Shown here: positions 1 through 8,469 of the stretch, piece by piece
Layout of the letters: every line of letters starts with the position of its first letter
Numbering within the stretch: the first letter of the stretch is position 1
Assembly (NCBI RefSeq): GCF_003367395.1
Contig: NZ_CP031417.1
Span: 1,984,001 to 2,048,000, forward strand
Direction: 5' to 3'
Length of the DNA: 64,000 nucleotides
Source: Pseudolabrys taiwanensis
GTDB taxonomy: Bacteria; Pseudomonadota; Alphaproteobacteria; Rhizobiales; Xanthobacteraceae
Position numbers and translations under genes: made by a program
Notes under the pieces: model-generated
What the model saw: the letters and a program-made list of their open reading frames with translations, nothing else
The model's database searches: none
Told to the model about the DNA's origin: nothing

Positions 1-83
1 CCAAGCTTTATTACCGCGTCTACAAATGGGACGGCAGCAAGATCGCCCGCGTGCAGGACTGGAAGAGCTATGACGTGAAGTGA
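1..83 (+). CDS. Branched-chain amino acid-type ABC transporter substrate-binding protein, C-terminal end only
   Basis: Only the last 26 codons are in the window, read in the frame beginning at base 3 and ending with TGA at 81-83. The tail contains YYRVYKWDG and ends WKSYDVK, which resembles the C-terminus of periplasmic Leu/Ile/Val-family (LivJ/LivK) binding proteins. It sits directly upstream of the permease and ATPase genes of a Liv-type importer on the same strand, so it is probably the solute receptor of that system. The ligand cannot be told from this fragment. Confidence 0.6.
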   Translation, partial: KLYYRVYKWDGSKIARVQDWKSYDVK

Positions 84-96
84 CGCGAGGCTTCTT

Positions 97-119
97 CCCT
101 CCCCCTGCAAGGGGGAGGG
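97..119. repeat. Perfect 9-bp hairpin between binding protein and permease genes
   Basis: CCCTCCCCC at 97-105 and GGGGGAGGG at 111-119 form a perfect stem around a 5-base loop. No T-run follows, so it is not a clear terminator. It may stabilise the upstream mRNA end and set different levels for the binding protein and permeases, as is usual in such operons. The same C/G-rich hairpin type recurs at 37 kb, 42 kb and 44 kb. Confidence 0.6.
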
Positions 120-177
120 ATTAAGAACACAAGCGGCGCGCTCGCCTCACAACCTCTGACGATCTGAAAGTTCTTTC

Positions 178-1050
178 GTGCAGCTCTTCGTCAATATCGT
201 CGTCCTAGCATCGATCTACGCGCTGATTGCCTGCGGCTACGTGCTGATCTACCGGGTCAGCCGCGTGCTCAACCTGGCGCATGGCGAACTGATGATGCTC
301 GGCGCTTACGCCGTGTTGGCGACGGCCTCGCTGTTCTCCGGCCATCCGGTGATGGCGCTCGGCGCGGCCATCGTGCTCAGTCTCGTTGTCGGCGTGCTGG
401 TCTATGTCTTCCTCATGCGCAAGATGACCGGCGAGATGGTGCTCGCCGCGATCCTCACCACCGTCGCGCTCGGCATCCTCATCCGCGGCTTCGTCGTGCT
501 CGTCTGGTCGGCACAGCAGCAATATCCGGCGCAGGCGCTCGGCATTTCCAACCCGTCGCTGACATTGCCCGGCGGCGCGCACATCTCGCTGTGGTCGGCC
601 GCGCTGGTCGGCACCACGGTCGCGGTCTATGCCGCGCTATTCTTCTTCCTCCGCTTCGGCCGCTGGGGCATGCGCATGCGCGCGGCCGGGCAAAACCCGT
701 TGCTCGCCGCGCAGCGCGGCATCAATCTGCACGGCGTCTATGCACTGGCCTGGAGCCTGTCGACGCTGACCGGCGCGCTCGCCGGCATTCTGCTCGCGCT
801 CGATTCCGGGCTGACGGCCACCATGCCGGTGATCGGTCTGAAGGCGTTCCCCGCCGCGCTCGTGGGCGGTCTCGACAGCCTCGTCGGTGCGCTCGCCGGT
901 GCGCTGATCGTCGCCGCCGCGGAAGTGCTGCTCATCTATTACGTCGACCCGCTGCTGTCCGACGTCGTGCCGTTCCTGGTGCTGTTGGCGATGCTGGTAT
1001 TCCGCCCCTGGGGCCTGTTCGGCACGCGCGAGGAGCTCGACCGTGTTTAG
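178..1050 (+). CDS. livH: Liv-type ABC transporter permease (LivH)
   Basis: Inner-membrane permease of 290 residues, the normal LivH length. The N-terminus carries the family pattern around residues 16-40 (CGYVLIYRVSRVLNLAHGE), and the chain has about eight hydrophobic segments. It should pair with the LivM-like protein to form the channel. The start is GTG at 178; no better in-frame start lies upstream. The end overlaps the next gene by 8 bases, so translation is probably coupled. The substrate is unknown: family members import branched-chain amino acids, amides, urea or aromatic acids. The nearby uracil genes suggest, but do not prove, a nucleobase or amide. Confidence 0.93.
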   Translation: MQLFVNIVVLASIYALIACGYVLIYRVSRVLNLAHGELMMLGAYAVLATASLFSGHPVMALGAAIVLSLVVGVLVYVFLMRKMTGEMVLAAILTTVALGILIRGFVVLVWSAQQQYPAQALGISNPSLTLPGGAHISLWSAALVGTTVAVYAALFFFLRFGRWGMRMRAAGQNPLLAAQRGINLHGVYALAWSLSTLTGALAGILLALDSGLTATMPVIGLKAFPAALVGGLDSLVGALAGALIVAAAEVLLIYYVDPLLSDVVPFLVLLAMLVFRPWGLFGTREELDRV

Positions 1051-2125
1051 GCCCCTTCCCCGCGCCTCCGGCTACTTCCGCACCGACTACGCCGACGAAC
1101 TGGCGCTGATCCAGACGCGTGGCGAGCGCGTGAGCCTCGCGATCTTCATCGTTGTCATGACGGCATTGCCCTTCATCGCCTCGCCGTTCCTGCTCGACCT
1201 CGCCTGCCAGGTGTTTCTCGCCGCCATCGGCGCGTTATCGCTGATGCTGCTCACCGGCTATGCCGGGCAGATCTCGCTCGGCCATGCCGGGCTCATCGCC
1301 GCCGGCGCCTTCACCACGGGCATTCTCGCGCGCGAGATCAACGCGCCGTTCTGGATCACGCTGCCCGCCTCGGCACTCACCGGCGTCGTGCTCGGCCTGA
1401 TCTTCGGCCTGCCGTCGCTGCGCCTGCGCGGGCTCTATCTCGCGGTCTCGACCTTGGCGCTGCATTTCATCGTCATCTATCTCGGCGGCGAATACGAGAC
1501 CAAACGCGGCTTCTCGACCGGCATCATGGTCGACAAGCCGGCCATCGCCGGCTTCGCCTTGAACGACGGCCGCATCTGGTACTTCATCCTGCTCGCCTTC
1601 GCCGCGGCAACCCTCCTGATCTGCATTAACCTGCTGCGCAGCCGCTCCGGTCGCGCCTGGCGCGCGCTCCATGCGAAGGAAACGGTCGCCGAGGCGCTGG
1701 GCATCAGCGTCGCGCGTTACAAGCTGCTCGCCTTCGTCGTCTCGTCCGCCATGACGACCGTGGCCGGTTGCCTGTTTGCCTACTACCGCGGCTTCGTCTC
1801 CATCGAGGCCTTCGATCTCTTTCTGTCGATCCAATACGTCGCGATGATCATCATCGGCGGCATGGGCTCGCTCCTCGGCGCGTTGCTCGGCGCCGCTTTC
1901 GTCACCGTATTCCCTTATGCGATCGAGTCGCTGCTCAAGTTGCTGCCGAACGTGCAGAGCCTCGCCGCCGACATCTTCGCCGTGAACTACGCGTCCTTCG
2001 GCGTGGTGATGATCCTGTTTCTCATCTTCGAGCCGCAAGGGCTCGTCGGCATCTGGCGGCGCGTTCAGGACTACTTCCTGCTCTGGCCGTTCAAGCAAAA
2101 GCCGCTGGCGGGAGCGCGCAAATGA
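1043..2125 (+). CDS. livM: Liv-type ABC transporter permease (LivM)
   Basis: Second inner-membrane permease, 360 residues. The diagnostic LivM segment LLTGYAGQISLGHAGLIAAG lies near residues 70-90 and is followed by multiple hydrophobic helices. The family motif near the C-terminus (IIIGGMGSLLGALLGAAF) is intact. Translation starts with GTG at 1043, inside the end of livH, and ends four bases into the ATPase gene (ATGA overlap), so livH-livM-livF are tightly coupled. It works with LivH to move solute delivered by the binding protein whose end lies at 1-83. Confidence 0.93.
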   Translation: MFRPLPRASGYFRTDYADELALIQTRGERVSLAIFIVVMTALPFIASPFLLDLACQVFLAAIGALSLMLLTGYAGQISLGHAGLIAAGAFTTGILAREINAPFWITLPASALTGVVLGLIFGLPSLRLRGLYLAVSTLALHFIVIYLGGEYETKRGFSTGIMVDKPAIAGFALNDGRIWYFILLAFAAATLLICINLLRSRSGRAWRALHAKETVAEALGISVARYKLLAFVVSSAMTTVAGCLFAYYRGFVSIEAFDLFLSIQYVAMIIIGGMGSLLGALLGAAFVTVFPYAIESLLKLLPNVQSLAADIFAVNYASFGVVMILFLIFEPQGLVGIWRRVQDYFLLWPFKQKPLAGARK

Positions 2126-2922
2126 CCACGCCGCTGCTCCAGGTCGACAAGATCGAGGTCGTCTACAAGCGCGTGATCACCGCCGTGCAAGGCGTCACCC
2201 TGTCGGTCTCCGACCGGCAGATCGTCGCCCTGCTCGGCACCAATGGCGCCGGCAAGACCACCACTTTGCGCGCCATTTCCGGTTTCCTCGGCATCGACGA
2301 CGCGCGCGTCACCGAGGGTGGCATCGGCTTCATGGGCGTGCGGCTGGAGAACCGGCCGCCGCACGAGATCGCCAAGCGCGGCCTGGTGCTGGTGCCGGAG
2401 CGCGACAAGGTGTTTCCCAATCTCACGGTGGCGGAGAACCTGATCGCGCCGGTGCCGCGCGCCGGCGCGACCGAGCAGCGGCGGCAGGAAGAGATCGTCT
2501 TTCACTTCTTCCCGCGCCTCGCCGAGCTGCGCCAGCGTATCGGCGGCCTGTTGTCGGGCGGCGAGCGGCAGATGTTGGCGATCGCCGCCGCACTCATGTG
2601 CCGGCCGCGCCTCTTGCTGATCGACGAGCTTTCCCTCGGCCTCGCGCCGGTCGTCGTCGGCGACCTGACGCGGCGCCTTACCGCCATTCGCGACGAGCTC
2701 GGCATCGCCATTCTGCTGGTCGAGCAAAGCGCGGCCACCGCGCTCGAGATCGCCGACTACGCCTATGTGATGGAGAACGGCCGCGTCGTGCTCGACGGCG
2801 ACCGTGCGCGGCTGAAAGGCCATCAGGACGTGCAGGAGTTCTATCTCGGGCAGACAGGAAGTGCCCGGCGCTCCTATCGCGACGTCAAACAGTATCGCCG
2901 CTCCCGGAGATGGTATGGCTGA
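2122..2922 (+). CDS. livF: Liv-type ABC transporter ATP-binding protein (LivF)
   Basis: Cytoplasmic ATPase of 266 residues. Visible motifs are Walker A GTNGAGKTT, the signature LSGGERQ, and Walker B LLLIDELS. The order (VLVPERDKVFPNLTVAENL after the Q-loop) is typical of LivF. The start is ATG at 2122, overlapping the livM stop as ATGA. The C-terminus (QYRRSRRWYG) extends past the usual LivF end and overlaps the next gene by 8 bases. It energises transport together with the following LivG subunit. Confidence 0.92.
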   Translation: MTTPLLQVDKIEVVYKRVITAVQGVTLSVSDRQIVALLGTNGAGKTTTLRAISGFLGIDDARVTEGGIGFMGVRLENRPPHEIAKRGLVLVPERDKVFPNLTVAENLIAPVPRAGATEQRRQEEIVFHFFPRLAELRQRIGGLLSGGERQMLAIAAALMCRPRLLLIDELSLGLAPVVVGDLTRRLTAIRDELGIAILLVEQSAATALEIADYAYVMENGRVVLDGDRARLKGHQDVQEFYLGQTGSARRSYRDVKQYRRSRRWYG

Positions 2923-3679
2923 GCTTTCCGTCGAGCATCTGAGCCTCCGCTTCGGCGGCCTGACCGTGCTGAACGACGTGTCGTTCGCCGTGCAGCCGGG
3001 CGAACTGATAGCGTTGATCGGTCCCAACGGCGCCGGCAAGACCAGCGTCTTCAACTGCATCAGCGGCATCTACCGCGGCGATGGCGTCATCAGCTTTCGC
3101 GGCCAAAGCCTGATCGGCCGCTCGCCACACGAAGTCGCGCAACGCGGCGTCGCGCGTACGTTCCAGCATGGCGAGCTGTTCGCCGAGATGAGCGTCGTCG
3201 ACAATCTGCTCACCGGCCGGCACGCGCGCATCGCCACCAATCCGATCGCCGAGATGCTATTCCTGCCGAGCGTACGGCGCGCGGAAGTCGCGCATCGCGC
3301 CGCGGTCGAACGTATCATCGATCTCGTCGAGCTCGAGCGCTACCGGCATGCGCGGGTCGGCTCGTTGCCGTTCGGCGTGCAGAAGGTGGTTGGCTTTGCC
3401 CGCGCGCTGGCGTCGGAGCCTTCGGTCATCCTGATGGACGAGCCGTCGGCGGGCCTCAACCGCGAAGAACGCGAGGACCTCGCGCGCTTCATTCTGCGCA
3501 TCAAGCACGAACTCAATATGACGATCATCTGGATCGAGCACGACATGCAGATGATCGCCGACCTTGCCGATCGCATTCACGTGCTCGACTACGGCCGCAC
3601 GATCGCCGAAGGCGCGCCGGATGCGGTCCTCAACGACCCAGCGGTTCTCGCCGCTTACGTCGGGACGGCGTCGGCCTGA
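2915..3679 (+). CDS. livG: Liv-type ABC transporter ATP-binding protein (LivG)
   Basis: Second ATPase of the importer, 254 residues. It has Walker A GPNGAGKTS, Walker B VILMDEPSAGL and the late H-loop IEHDMQMI. The signature region reads LPFGVQKVV, the looser form common in LivG. The start is ATG at 2915, inside the end of livF; an earlier in-frame ATG would create a long overlap and is not supported. It is the last gene of the Liv operon, and about 140 non-coding bases follow before the next promoter. Confidence 0.92.
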   Translation: MAELSVEHLSLRFGGLTVLNDVSFAVQPGELIALIGPNGAGKTSVFNCISGIYRGDGVISFRGQSLIGRSPHEVAQRGVARTFQHGELFAEMSVVDNLLTGRHARIATNPIAEMLFLPSVRRAEVAHRAAVERIIDLVELERYRHARVGSLPFGVQKVVGFARALASEPSVILMDEPSAGLNREEREDLARFILRIKHELNMTIIWIEHDMQMIADLADRIHVLDYGRTIAEGAPDAVLNDPAVLAAYVGTASA

Positions 3680-3817
3680 CCTGCGGCCTCTGCCGCAAAT
3701 GCAGGCACCAGAGCAAAGTATTAAGCATCGCACGCACAAGGATTTTGCAGCGCAGTATTTGTCGCCCCACGCCGCATACCGAAGCGACACGCGCCTCACG
3801 TTCCTCATCGGTGGGGC

Positions 3818-3853
3818 TTGAAACTTTCCGCGGAACCCCTATTATATTTTTTT
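3818..3853 (+). promoter_or_regulatory. Putative sigma-70 promoter with T-tract at the start site, upstream of urc1
   Basis: TTGAAA at 3818-3823 and TATTAT at 3840-3845 are separated by 16 bases and match a -35/-10 pair well. Seven T residues (3847-3853) follow, covering the expected start of transcription. T-tracts at this position are known in the E. coli codBA and upp promoters, where UTP level controls start-site choice and reiterative transcription. Whether this applies here is inference from position and from the uracil-related downstream genes. Confidence 0.5.
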
Positions 3854-3854
3854 G

Positions 3855-3896
3855 AAGCCGCTCTTCGGCACCCGCCGAAAGGGGCTTTTTGCTTTT
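3855..3896 (+). terminator. Intrinsic terminator-like hairpin in the urc1 leader
   Basis: Bases 3855-3869 (AAGCCGCTCTTCGGC) can pair, with small mismatches, with 3874-3887 (GCCGAAAGGGGCTT). TTTTTGCTTTT comes next. It looks like a Rho-independent terminator, but it lies immediately after the promoter at 3818-3845 and only about 15 bases before the urc1 ATG. It may end Liv transcripts, attenuate urc transcripts, or both. Confidence 0.55.
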
Positions 3897-3910
3897 GTGG
3901 GGCAAACTGG

Positions 3911-5161
3911 ATGTCCACGAATAAAGAGAGCCACATCAGGCTCACCTCGCATCCCGGTCACCGCGCGCCGGGTCGTTTCCCGATCAAGTGGGGAGCAGCG
4001 AACGCACGCGAGCGCGGACCCGTCCTCGCGACCGTCTCCTCTCCGAACGAGCGCAACGCCATCGGCGCGCACGGCGGCTCCTATGCGCTTTACCGCGCCT
4101 TGGCCGTCTCGTCCGGCGCGCTGAGCCCGATCGCCCGACCGGATCTCACCAACACAGCGCCGGTGGTCGATATCGGCCCGTTCCCGCAATGGAACGAGCC
4201 CGGCCGCATCGTCTCGCTCGATCCCTGGGGCCACCGTGTGGCGCAGGATTTCGCGCAAGAAATCGCCGAAGGCGCCGATATCCGGCCGACCATCGCCATC
4301 ACCAAAGCGCGGCTGACGATCCCGGAATTCATCGACAAGCAATGGGGCGTGAAGGCCGACGGCGAGATCGTGCGCGAAAGCGGCGACATCGCGGTGACCA
4401 AAGCGGCGGTCGATCCCGTCTGGTATCTGCCGGGCATCGCCGAACGCTTCAACGTCAGCGAAGACAAGCTACGCCGCACCTTGTTCGAGCAGACCGGCGG
4501 CATCTACCCAGAACTGGTGACGCGTCCGGATCTCACCACGTTCCTGCCGCCGATCGGCGGCATCACGCTCTATATCTTCGGCGATCCGGCGGCGATCGCC
4601 GATCCCAAGCGCCGCCTCACCTGCCGCGTGCACGACGAGTGCAACGGCTCGGACGTGTTCGGCTCCGACATCTGCACCTGCCGGCCTTACCTGATCCACG
4701 GCATCGCCGAATGCGTGAAGGAAGCGCAGGCGGGCGGCGCCGGCCTCATCGTCTATAACCGCAAGGAAGGCCGCGCCCTCGGCGAGGTCACCAAATTCCT
4801 CGTCTACAATGCGCGCAAGCGCCAGGAAGGCGGCGACCAGGCGGCGACCTATTTCGAACGCACCGAATGCGTCGCCGGCGTTCAGGACGCGCGTTTCCAG
4901 CAGTTGATGCCGGACGTGCTGCACTGGCTCGGCATCACCCGCATCGACCGCTTCGTCTCGATGTCGAACATGAAGTACGACTCGGTCGTCGCCACCGGCA
5001 TCGATATCGGCGAACGCGTGCCGATCCCGGACGGCCTCGTGCCGCCGGACGCGCAAGTGGAGCTCGAGGCCAAGAAGGCCGCCGGCTACTACACGCCCGA
5101 TCACGTGCCGAGCCAAGCCGAGCTCAAGACAGTCGTCGGCCGCAATCTCGAAGAGTTCTGA
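3911..5161 (+). CDS. URC1-type GTP cyclohydrolase II-like protein (uracil catabolism)
   Basis: Predicted 416-residue cytoplasmic protein whose C-terminal half resembles GTP cyclohydrolase II. The zinc-binding pattern C-x10-C-x-C is visible (ECNGSDVFGSDICTC, about residues 239-253), followed by VYNRKEGRALGE, matching the family's EGR segment. A long N-terminal extension of about 200 residues is not found in riboflavin RibA but is typical of URC1/Urg1. In the yeast URC route, URC1, URC4 and uracil phosphoribosyltransferase act together to open the pyrimidine ring. The next two genes here are URC4 and that transferase, which makes a uracil role much likelier than riboflavin synthesis. ATG at 3911 is chosen because it follows the leader hairpin. 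Confidence 0.85.
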   Translation: MSTNKESHIRLTSHPGHRAPGRFPIKWGAANARERGPVLATVSSPNERNAIGAHGGSYALYRALAVSSGALSPIARPDLTNTAPVVDIGPFPQWNEPGRIVSLDPWGHRVAQDFAQEIAEGADIRPTIAITKARLTIPEFIDKQWGVKADGEIVRESGDIAVTKAAVDPVWYLPGIAERFNVSEDKLRRTLFEQTGGIYPELVTRPDLTTFLPPIGGITLYIFGDPAAIADPKRRLTCRVHDECNGSDVFGSDICTCRPYLIHGIAECVKEAQAGGAGLIVYNRKEGRALGEVTKFLVYNARKRQEGGDQAATYFERTECVAGVQDARFQQLMPDVLHWLGITRIDRFVSMSNMKYDSVVATGIDIGERVPIPDGLVPPDAQVELEAKKAAGYYTPDHVPSQAELKTVVGRNLEEF

Positions 5162-6420
5162 CCATTCCGACAGAGACTCATACGCTCGCAAGCGAGCGGG
5201 ACGTCGCGCTTTCGCTGTTGTCGGCGGGCGCGGTCCGGGAACACGCGCAGGAAATGCTGTCGCTGGCGCGCGCCGATGCCTTGCCGCATTTCCGTTTCGA
5301 TGCGGCAAAGCTCAAGGCCACGGCCGACTATGTCGCGGAAGTGATCCGCGGCAATTATCCCGATCTGCGCGTGCCGCTGCATGCGCGCTGGCGGCATTTC
5401 GTATTCGGCGGCCGCGACCTGTGGGCTGAGATCGCAGCAAAGACGCAATGGCCGGACCAGGCGGCGCAAGCGCGCGCCGCCTTTGATCTCGCCATCGTCT
5501 CGGTGCTGCTCGATGCGGGCGCCGGTCCCGACTGGCGCTATCGCGACGAAGCCACCGGCCTGACCATCGGCCGCTCGGAAGGTCTGGCGCTCGCCTCGTT
5601 GCGCATGTTCGAGGCCGGCCTGTTCTCGGCCGATGCGCGCGATCCCTTGCGCGCCGACGCGCACCGGCTCGCCCAACTCAACGCCGCCGAATTGGCGCAG
5701 GGCTTCCAGGTCACCGCGAACAATCCCCTCGCCGGCCTTGAAGGTCGCGCCGCGCTGCTGGCGCGGCTCGGCCGCGCCATGGCCGACAATGCGGCCGTGT
5801 TCGCCGCGGCGGACGCGGCCCGCGCCGGCGGCCTGTTCGATCATCTCGTCGCGCAAGCCGACGGCAAGACGCTGCCGGCACCCGCGATCCTGCGCAGCCT
5901 GCTGCTGCATCTCGGCGGCATCTGGCAGAACCGGCTGACACTTGCCGGCGTGCCGCTCGGCGACACCTGGCGGCACCGCGCCATCAAGCGCGACGATGCC
6001 AGCAACGGCCTCATGCCGCTGCACAAGCTGTCGCAGTGGCTGAGCTATTCGCTGATCGAGCCGCTGCAGCAGGCCGGTCTCGCCATTACCGATGTCGACG
6101 GCCTCACCGGCCTCGCCGAATATCGCAACGGCGGCCTGCTTATCGACAGCGGCCTCATCGCCCTGCGCGAACCGGACAAGGCGAACGCGCCGCTGCCGGT
6201 CGACGCCGAACTCGTGGTCGAATGGCGCGCCCTCACCGTGGCACTGCTCGACGCGCTGTTGCCGCTGGTGCGCGAGCGCCTCGGTGTCACCGCCGCGAAT
6301 TTCCCGCTCGGCTCGCTGCTCGAGGGCGGCACCTGGGCCGCGGGACGCAAGATTGCCAAAGAGAAGCGCGGCGACGGCGCGCCGCCCCTCACCGTCATCA
6401 GCGACGGCACGGTTTTTTGA
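5158..6420 (+). CDS. URC4-like DUF1688 protein (uracil catabolism)
   Basis: About 400-420 residues of DUF1688, the family that includes yeast URC4 and Aspergillus UrgC-type proteins needed for growth on uracil. The body begins with LLSAGAVREHAQEMLSLA and the conserved end reads GTWAAGRKIAKEKR. Its biochemical step is not established. The start is unclear: no ATG or GTG lies between the urc1 stop and the conserved region. CTG at 5158 (overlapping the previous TGA) and TTG at 5218 are the only plausible starts seen, so 5158 is provisional. The reading frame is otherwise intact. It lies between urc1 and uracil phosphoribosyltransferase, the usual arrangement. Confidence 0.85.
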   Translation: MTIPTETHTLASERDVALSLLSAGAVREHAQEMLSLARADALPHFRFDAAKLKATADYVAEVIRGNYPDLRVPLHARWRHFVFGGRDLWAEIAAKTQWPDQAAQARAAFDLAIVSVLLDAGAGPDWRYRDEATGLTIGRSEGLALASLRMFEAGLFSADARDPLRADAHRLAQLNAAELAQGFQVTANNPLAGLEGRAALLARLGRAMADNAAVFAAADAARAGGLFDHLVAQADGKTLPAPAILRSLLLHLGGIWQNRLTLAGVPLGDTWRHRAIKRDDASNGLMPLHKLSQWLSYSLIEPLQQAGLAITDVDGLTGLAEYRNGGLLIDSGLIALREPDKANAPLPVDAELVVEWRALTVALLDALLPLVRERLGVTAANFPLGSLLEGGTWAAGRKIAKEKRGDGAPPLTVISDGTVF

Positions 6421-6438
6421 TCGCAAGAGGTTTCAGCC

Positions 6439-7068
6439 ATGAACGGCGTGACGATTATCGATCATCCTTTGGTGCAGCATAAATTGACGCTGCTGCGCGA
6501 CAAGACGCGCTCGACCAAGGTATTCCGCGAACTGTTCAACGAGATCGGCACCCTGCTCTGCTACGAGGTGACGCGCGACCTGCCGCTCGAAATGGTGGAC
6601 GTCGAGACGCCGCTCGCATCCATGAAGTCGCCGGTGCTCGCCGGCAAGAAGCTGGTGCTGGCGCCCGTCGGCCGCGCCGGCAACGGCTTCCTCGAGGGCA
6701 TGCTCAATCTCGTACCCTCGGCGCGCGTCGCCCATGTCGGCGTCTATCGCGATCCGCGCACCTTGGTCGCGGTCGAATACTTCTTCAAGGCGCCGGACGA
6801 CATGGCCGAACGCCTCGCGCTGATCCTGCATCCGATGCTGGCGACCGGCAATTCGGCGGTCGCCGCCATCGATCGCCTGAAGGAAGCCGGCGCCAAAGCC
6901 GTCCGCATCGTCTGCCTGTTGGCGACGCCACAGGCGATCGAGCGCGTGCGCGCGCATCACCCCGACGTGCACATCTGGACCGCCGCGGTCGACGACACGA
7001 TCAACGAGGCGGGCTTTATCCTGCCCGGCCTCGGCGATGTCGGCGACCGCATGTACGGCACGCGCTGA
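6439..7068 (+). CDS. upp: Uracil phosphoribosyltransferase
   Basis: Enzyme of 209 residues joining uracil and PRPP to give UMP. The family motif [10 protein letters not shown] (about residues 133-142) forms the PRPP-binding region, and the C-terminal uracil-binding signature [16 protein letters not shown] is intact. ATG at 6439 is 18 bases after the DUF1688 stop. In the URC route this enzyme is a required catabolic component (yeast URC6) and not only a salvage enzyme; its place as third gene of the cluster supports that role. It ends 6 bases before the convergent amidase gene. Confidence 0.95.
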   Translation: MNGVTIIDHPLVQHKLTLLRDKTRSTKVFRELFNEIGTLLCYEVTRDLPLEMVDVETPLASMKSPVLAGKKLVLAPVGRAGNGFLEGMLNLVPSARVAHVGVYRDPRTLVAVEYFFKAPDDMAERLALILHPMLATGNSAVAAIDRLKEAGAKAVRIVCLLATPQAIERVRAHHPDVHIWTAAVDDTINEAGFILPGLGDVGDRMYGTR

Positions 7069-7074
7069 CGCGCG

Positions 7075-8469
7075 TCACGGCGTCAACGCTTCCATCATCC
7101 AGCGGGCCATCGCGACGAGATCGCGATCCTCGCCTTCGAAGCCCATCACCTGAATGCCGAGCGGCGCATCATCGACCGCCAGCAGCGGCAGATTGAGCGT
7201 CGGCGCACCGATCGCCGACGACGGGTCGTTGTACCAGGGCGTGCCGAGCAGCGGCTGGCCGAACTGACCTGGCCCGATATGCGCCAATGTGATGAAGCCG
7301 TCGACCTTGCCGCGCAGCGCGCGATGTTTCGTCCGTAACTCCTGCTGCGCTGTTAGCGCCCGGCGATAATCGTCCAGCGTCAGCGCCTCGGCCTTGGCGA
7401 CGTGACCCCGCATGGTGTCGCTCATCGCGTCCGGATGCATGTCGCGGCAGGCCCGCATCGGCGAGCGGATTTCCCACAGCATCAGGTCGAAGAACCATTC
7501 GGGCGTGCGTGCCGTCACGTCTTCGTAGGCGGCGAGTTCGTCGCCGGCTTCCGGCGCGACGATCTCGATACCAGCGTTAGCGAGCCGCAGCAGCAACGCC
7601 TCGAACGCATGCTTCGAAACGTCGTCGGTCAACGACCAACCGAAGGTGCGTTGCCGCGCGAGCCGCGACGGCCGGCGCGGCGCGGGCAGATCGGGCCCGC
7701 CCGCCAGCGGCTGAAGGCCGGGATCACCGCCGACGTCCTGCGTGATCACATGCGCCGACTGCCAGATGTCGTCGAGATGTCCGCCCAACAGGACGAGATG
7801 ATTGAGACTCGGCGATGGATCGAAACCGCCATGCCGGTTCAAGGCGCCGAAGGTCGGCTTCATCGCCATCACGCCGCAGATCGACGCCGGACGGATGCCC
7901 GAGCCGCGCACTTGGCTGCCGCTCGCCAGTGGCACCATGCCGGCCGCGACCGCGGCGGCCGAACCGGACGACGAGCCGCCGGGCGTGCGGCGCAAGTCCC
8001 AGGGATTCATCGTCGGCCCCGGCGCCGCCATGGTCAGTTCGGTCGTCACCGTCTTGCCGAGCACGACCGCGCCGCCGCGGCGCAACGCTTCGACATGCGC
8101 GGCATCGACCTGCGCCGGCGGCGCATCGGCGAACAGCGCGCTGTTCACCCGTGTCGGAAAGCCCTGCACGTCGAAGCAGTCCTTCACTCCCAAGGGCAGA
8201 CCGTCGATCAGCGACAATGGACTGCCTGCACGCCACCGCCGCGTCGATGCATCGGCCGCCGCCCGCGCCGCGGCGAGATCGAGACAGACAAAGGCCCGCA
8301 CCTGAGGCTCTGCCGCAGCGAGCCGTTCCAGGCCACGCTCGAGCAACGCACGCGGCGTATCGGTGCCCGCCGCAAAAGCGTGCCGCGTTTGCGCAAAACA
8401 CGGCGCGACCATCGCGCCGGGCCGATAGGGCGTCGGCATGCCGGCGGCAAGAAGCGGCCTGCCCGTCAT
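7075..8469 (-). CDS. Amidase signature family hydrolase
   Basis: Cytoplasmic amidohydrolase of 464 residues. The Ser-cisSer-Lys set can be placed: Lys in LPLGVKDCFD, cis-Ser in PGGSSSGSAAAVAAG, and the nucleophile in ASGSQVRGSGIRPAS. The last segment departs from the usual GTDTGGSIRIPA: the Asp is Gln and the residues after Ser are shifted, although Ser aligns. The start is ATG at 8469, overlapping the gntR stop (ATGA), so both are one operon. Neighbouring uracil genes make ureido or amide intermediates possible substrates, but this is only inferred from context. Confidence 0.88.
   Translation of the reverse strand: MTGRPLLAAGMPTPYRPGAMVAPCFAQTRHAFAAGTDTPRALLERGLERLAAAEPQVRAFVCLDLAAARAAADASTRRWRAGSPLSLIDGLPLGVKDCFDVQGFPTRVNSALFADAPPAQVDAAHVEALRRGGAVVLGKTVTTELTMAAPGPTMNPWDLRRTPGGSSSGSAAAVAAGMVPLASGSQVRGSGIRPASICGVMAMKPTFGALNRHGGFDPSPSLNHLVLLGGHLDDIWQSAHVITQDVGGDPGLQPLAGGPDLPAPRRPSRLARQRTFGWSLTDDVSKHAFEALLLRLANAGIEIVAPEAGDELAAYEDVTARTPEWFFDLMLWEIRSPMRACRDMHPDAMSDTMRGHVAKAEALTLDDYRRALTAQQELRTKHRALRGKVDGFITLAHIGPGQFGQPLLGTPWYNDPSSAIGAPTLNLPLLAVDDAPLGIQVMGFEGEDRDLVAMARWMMEALTP

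Noticed and set aside
1768..2922. A longer LivF with an N-terminal extension
   Set aside because: The extension is an out-of-frame reading of livM; ATG 2122 in the ATGA overlap is the natural start.
178..3679. Assigning the Liv importer to uracil
   Set aside because: Only proximity supports it, and a promoter and hairpin separate the units; the receptor is nearly absent from the window.
3911..5161. Riboflavin biosynthesis RibA
   Set aside because: The long N-terminal extension and adjacency to DUF1688 and uracil phosphoribosyltransferase fit URC1; no other riboflavin gene is near.
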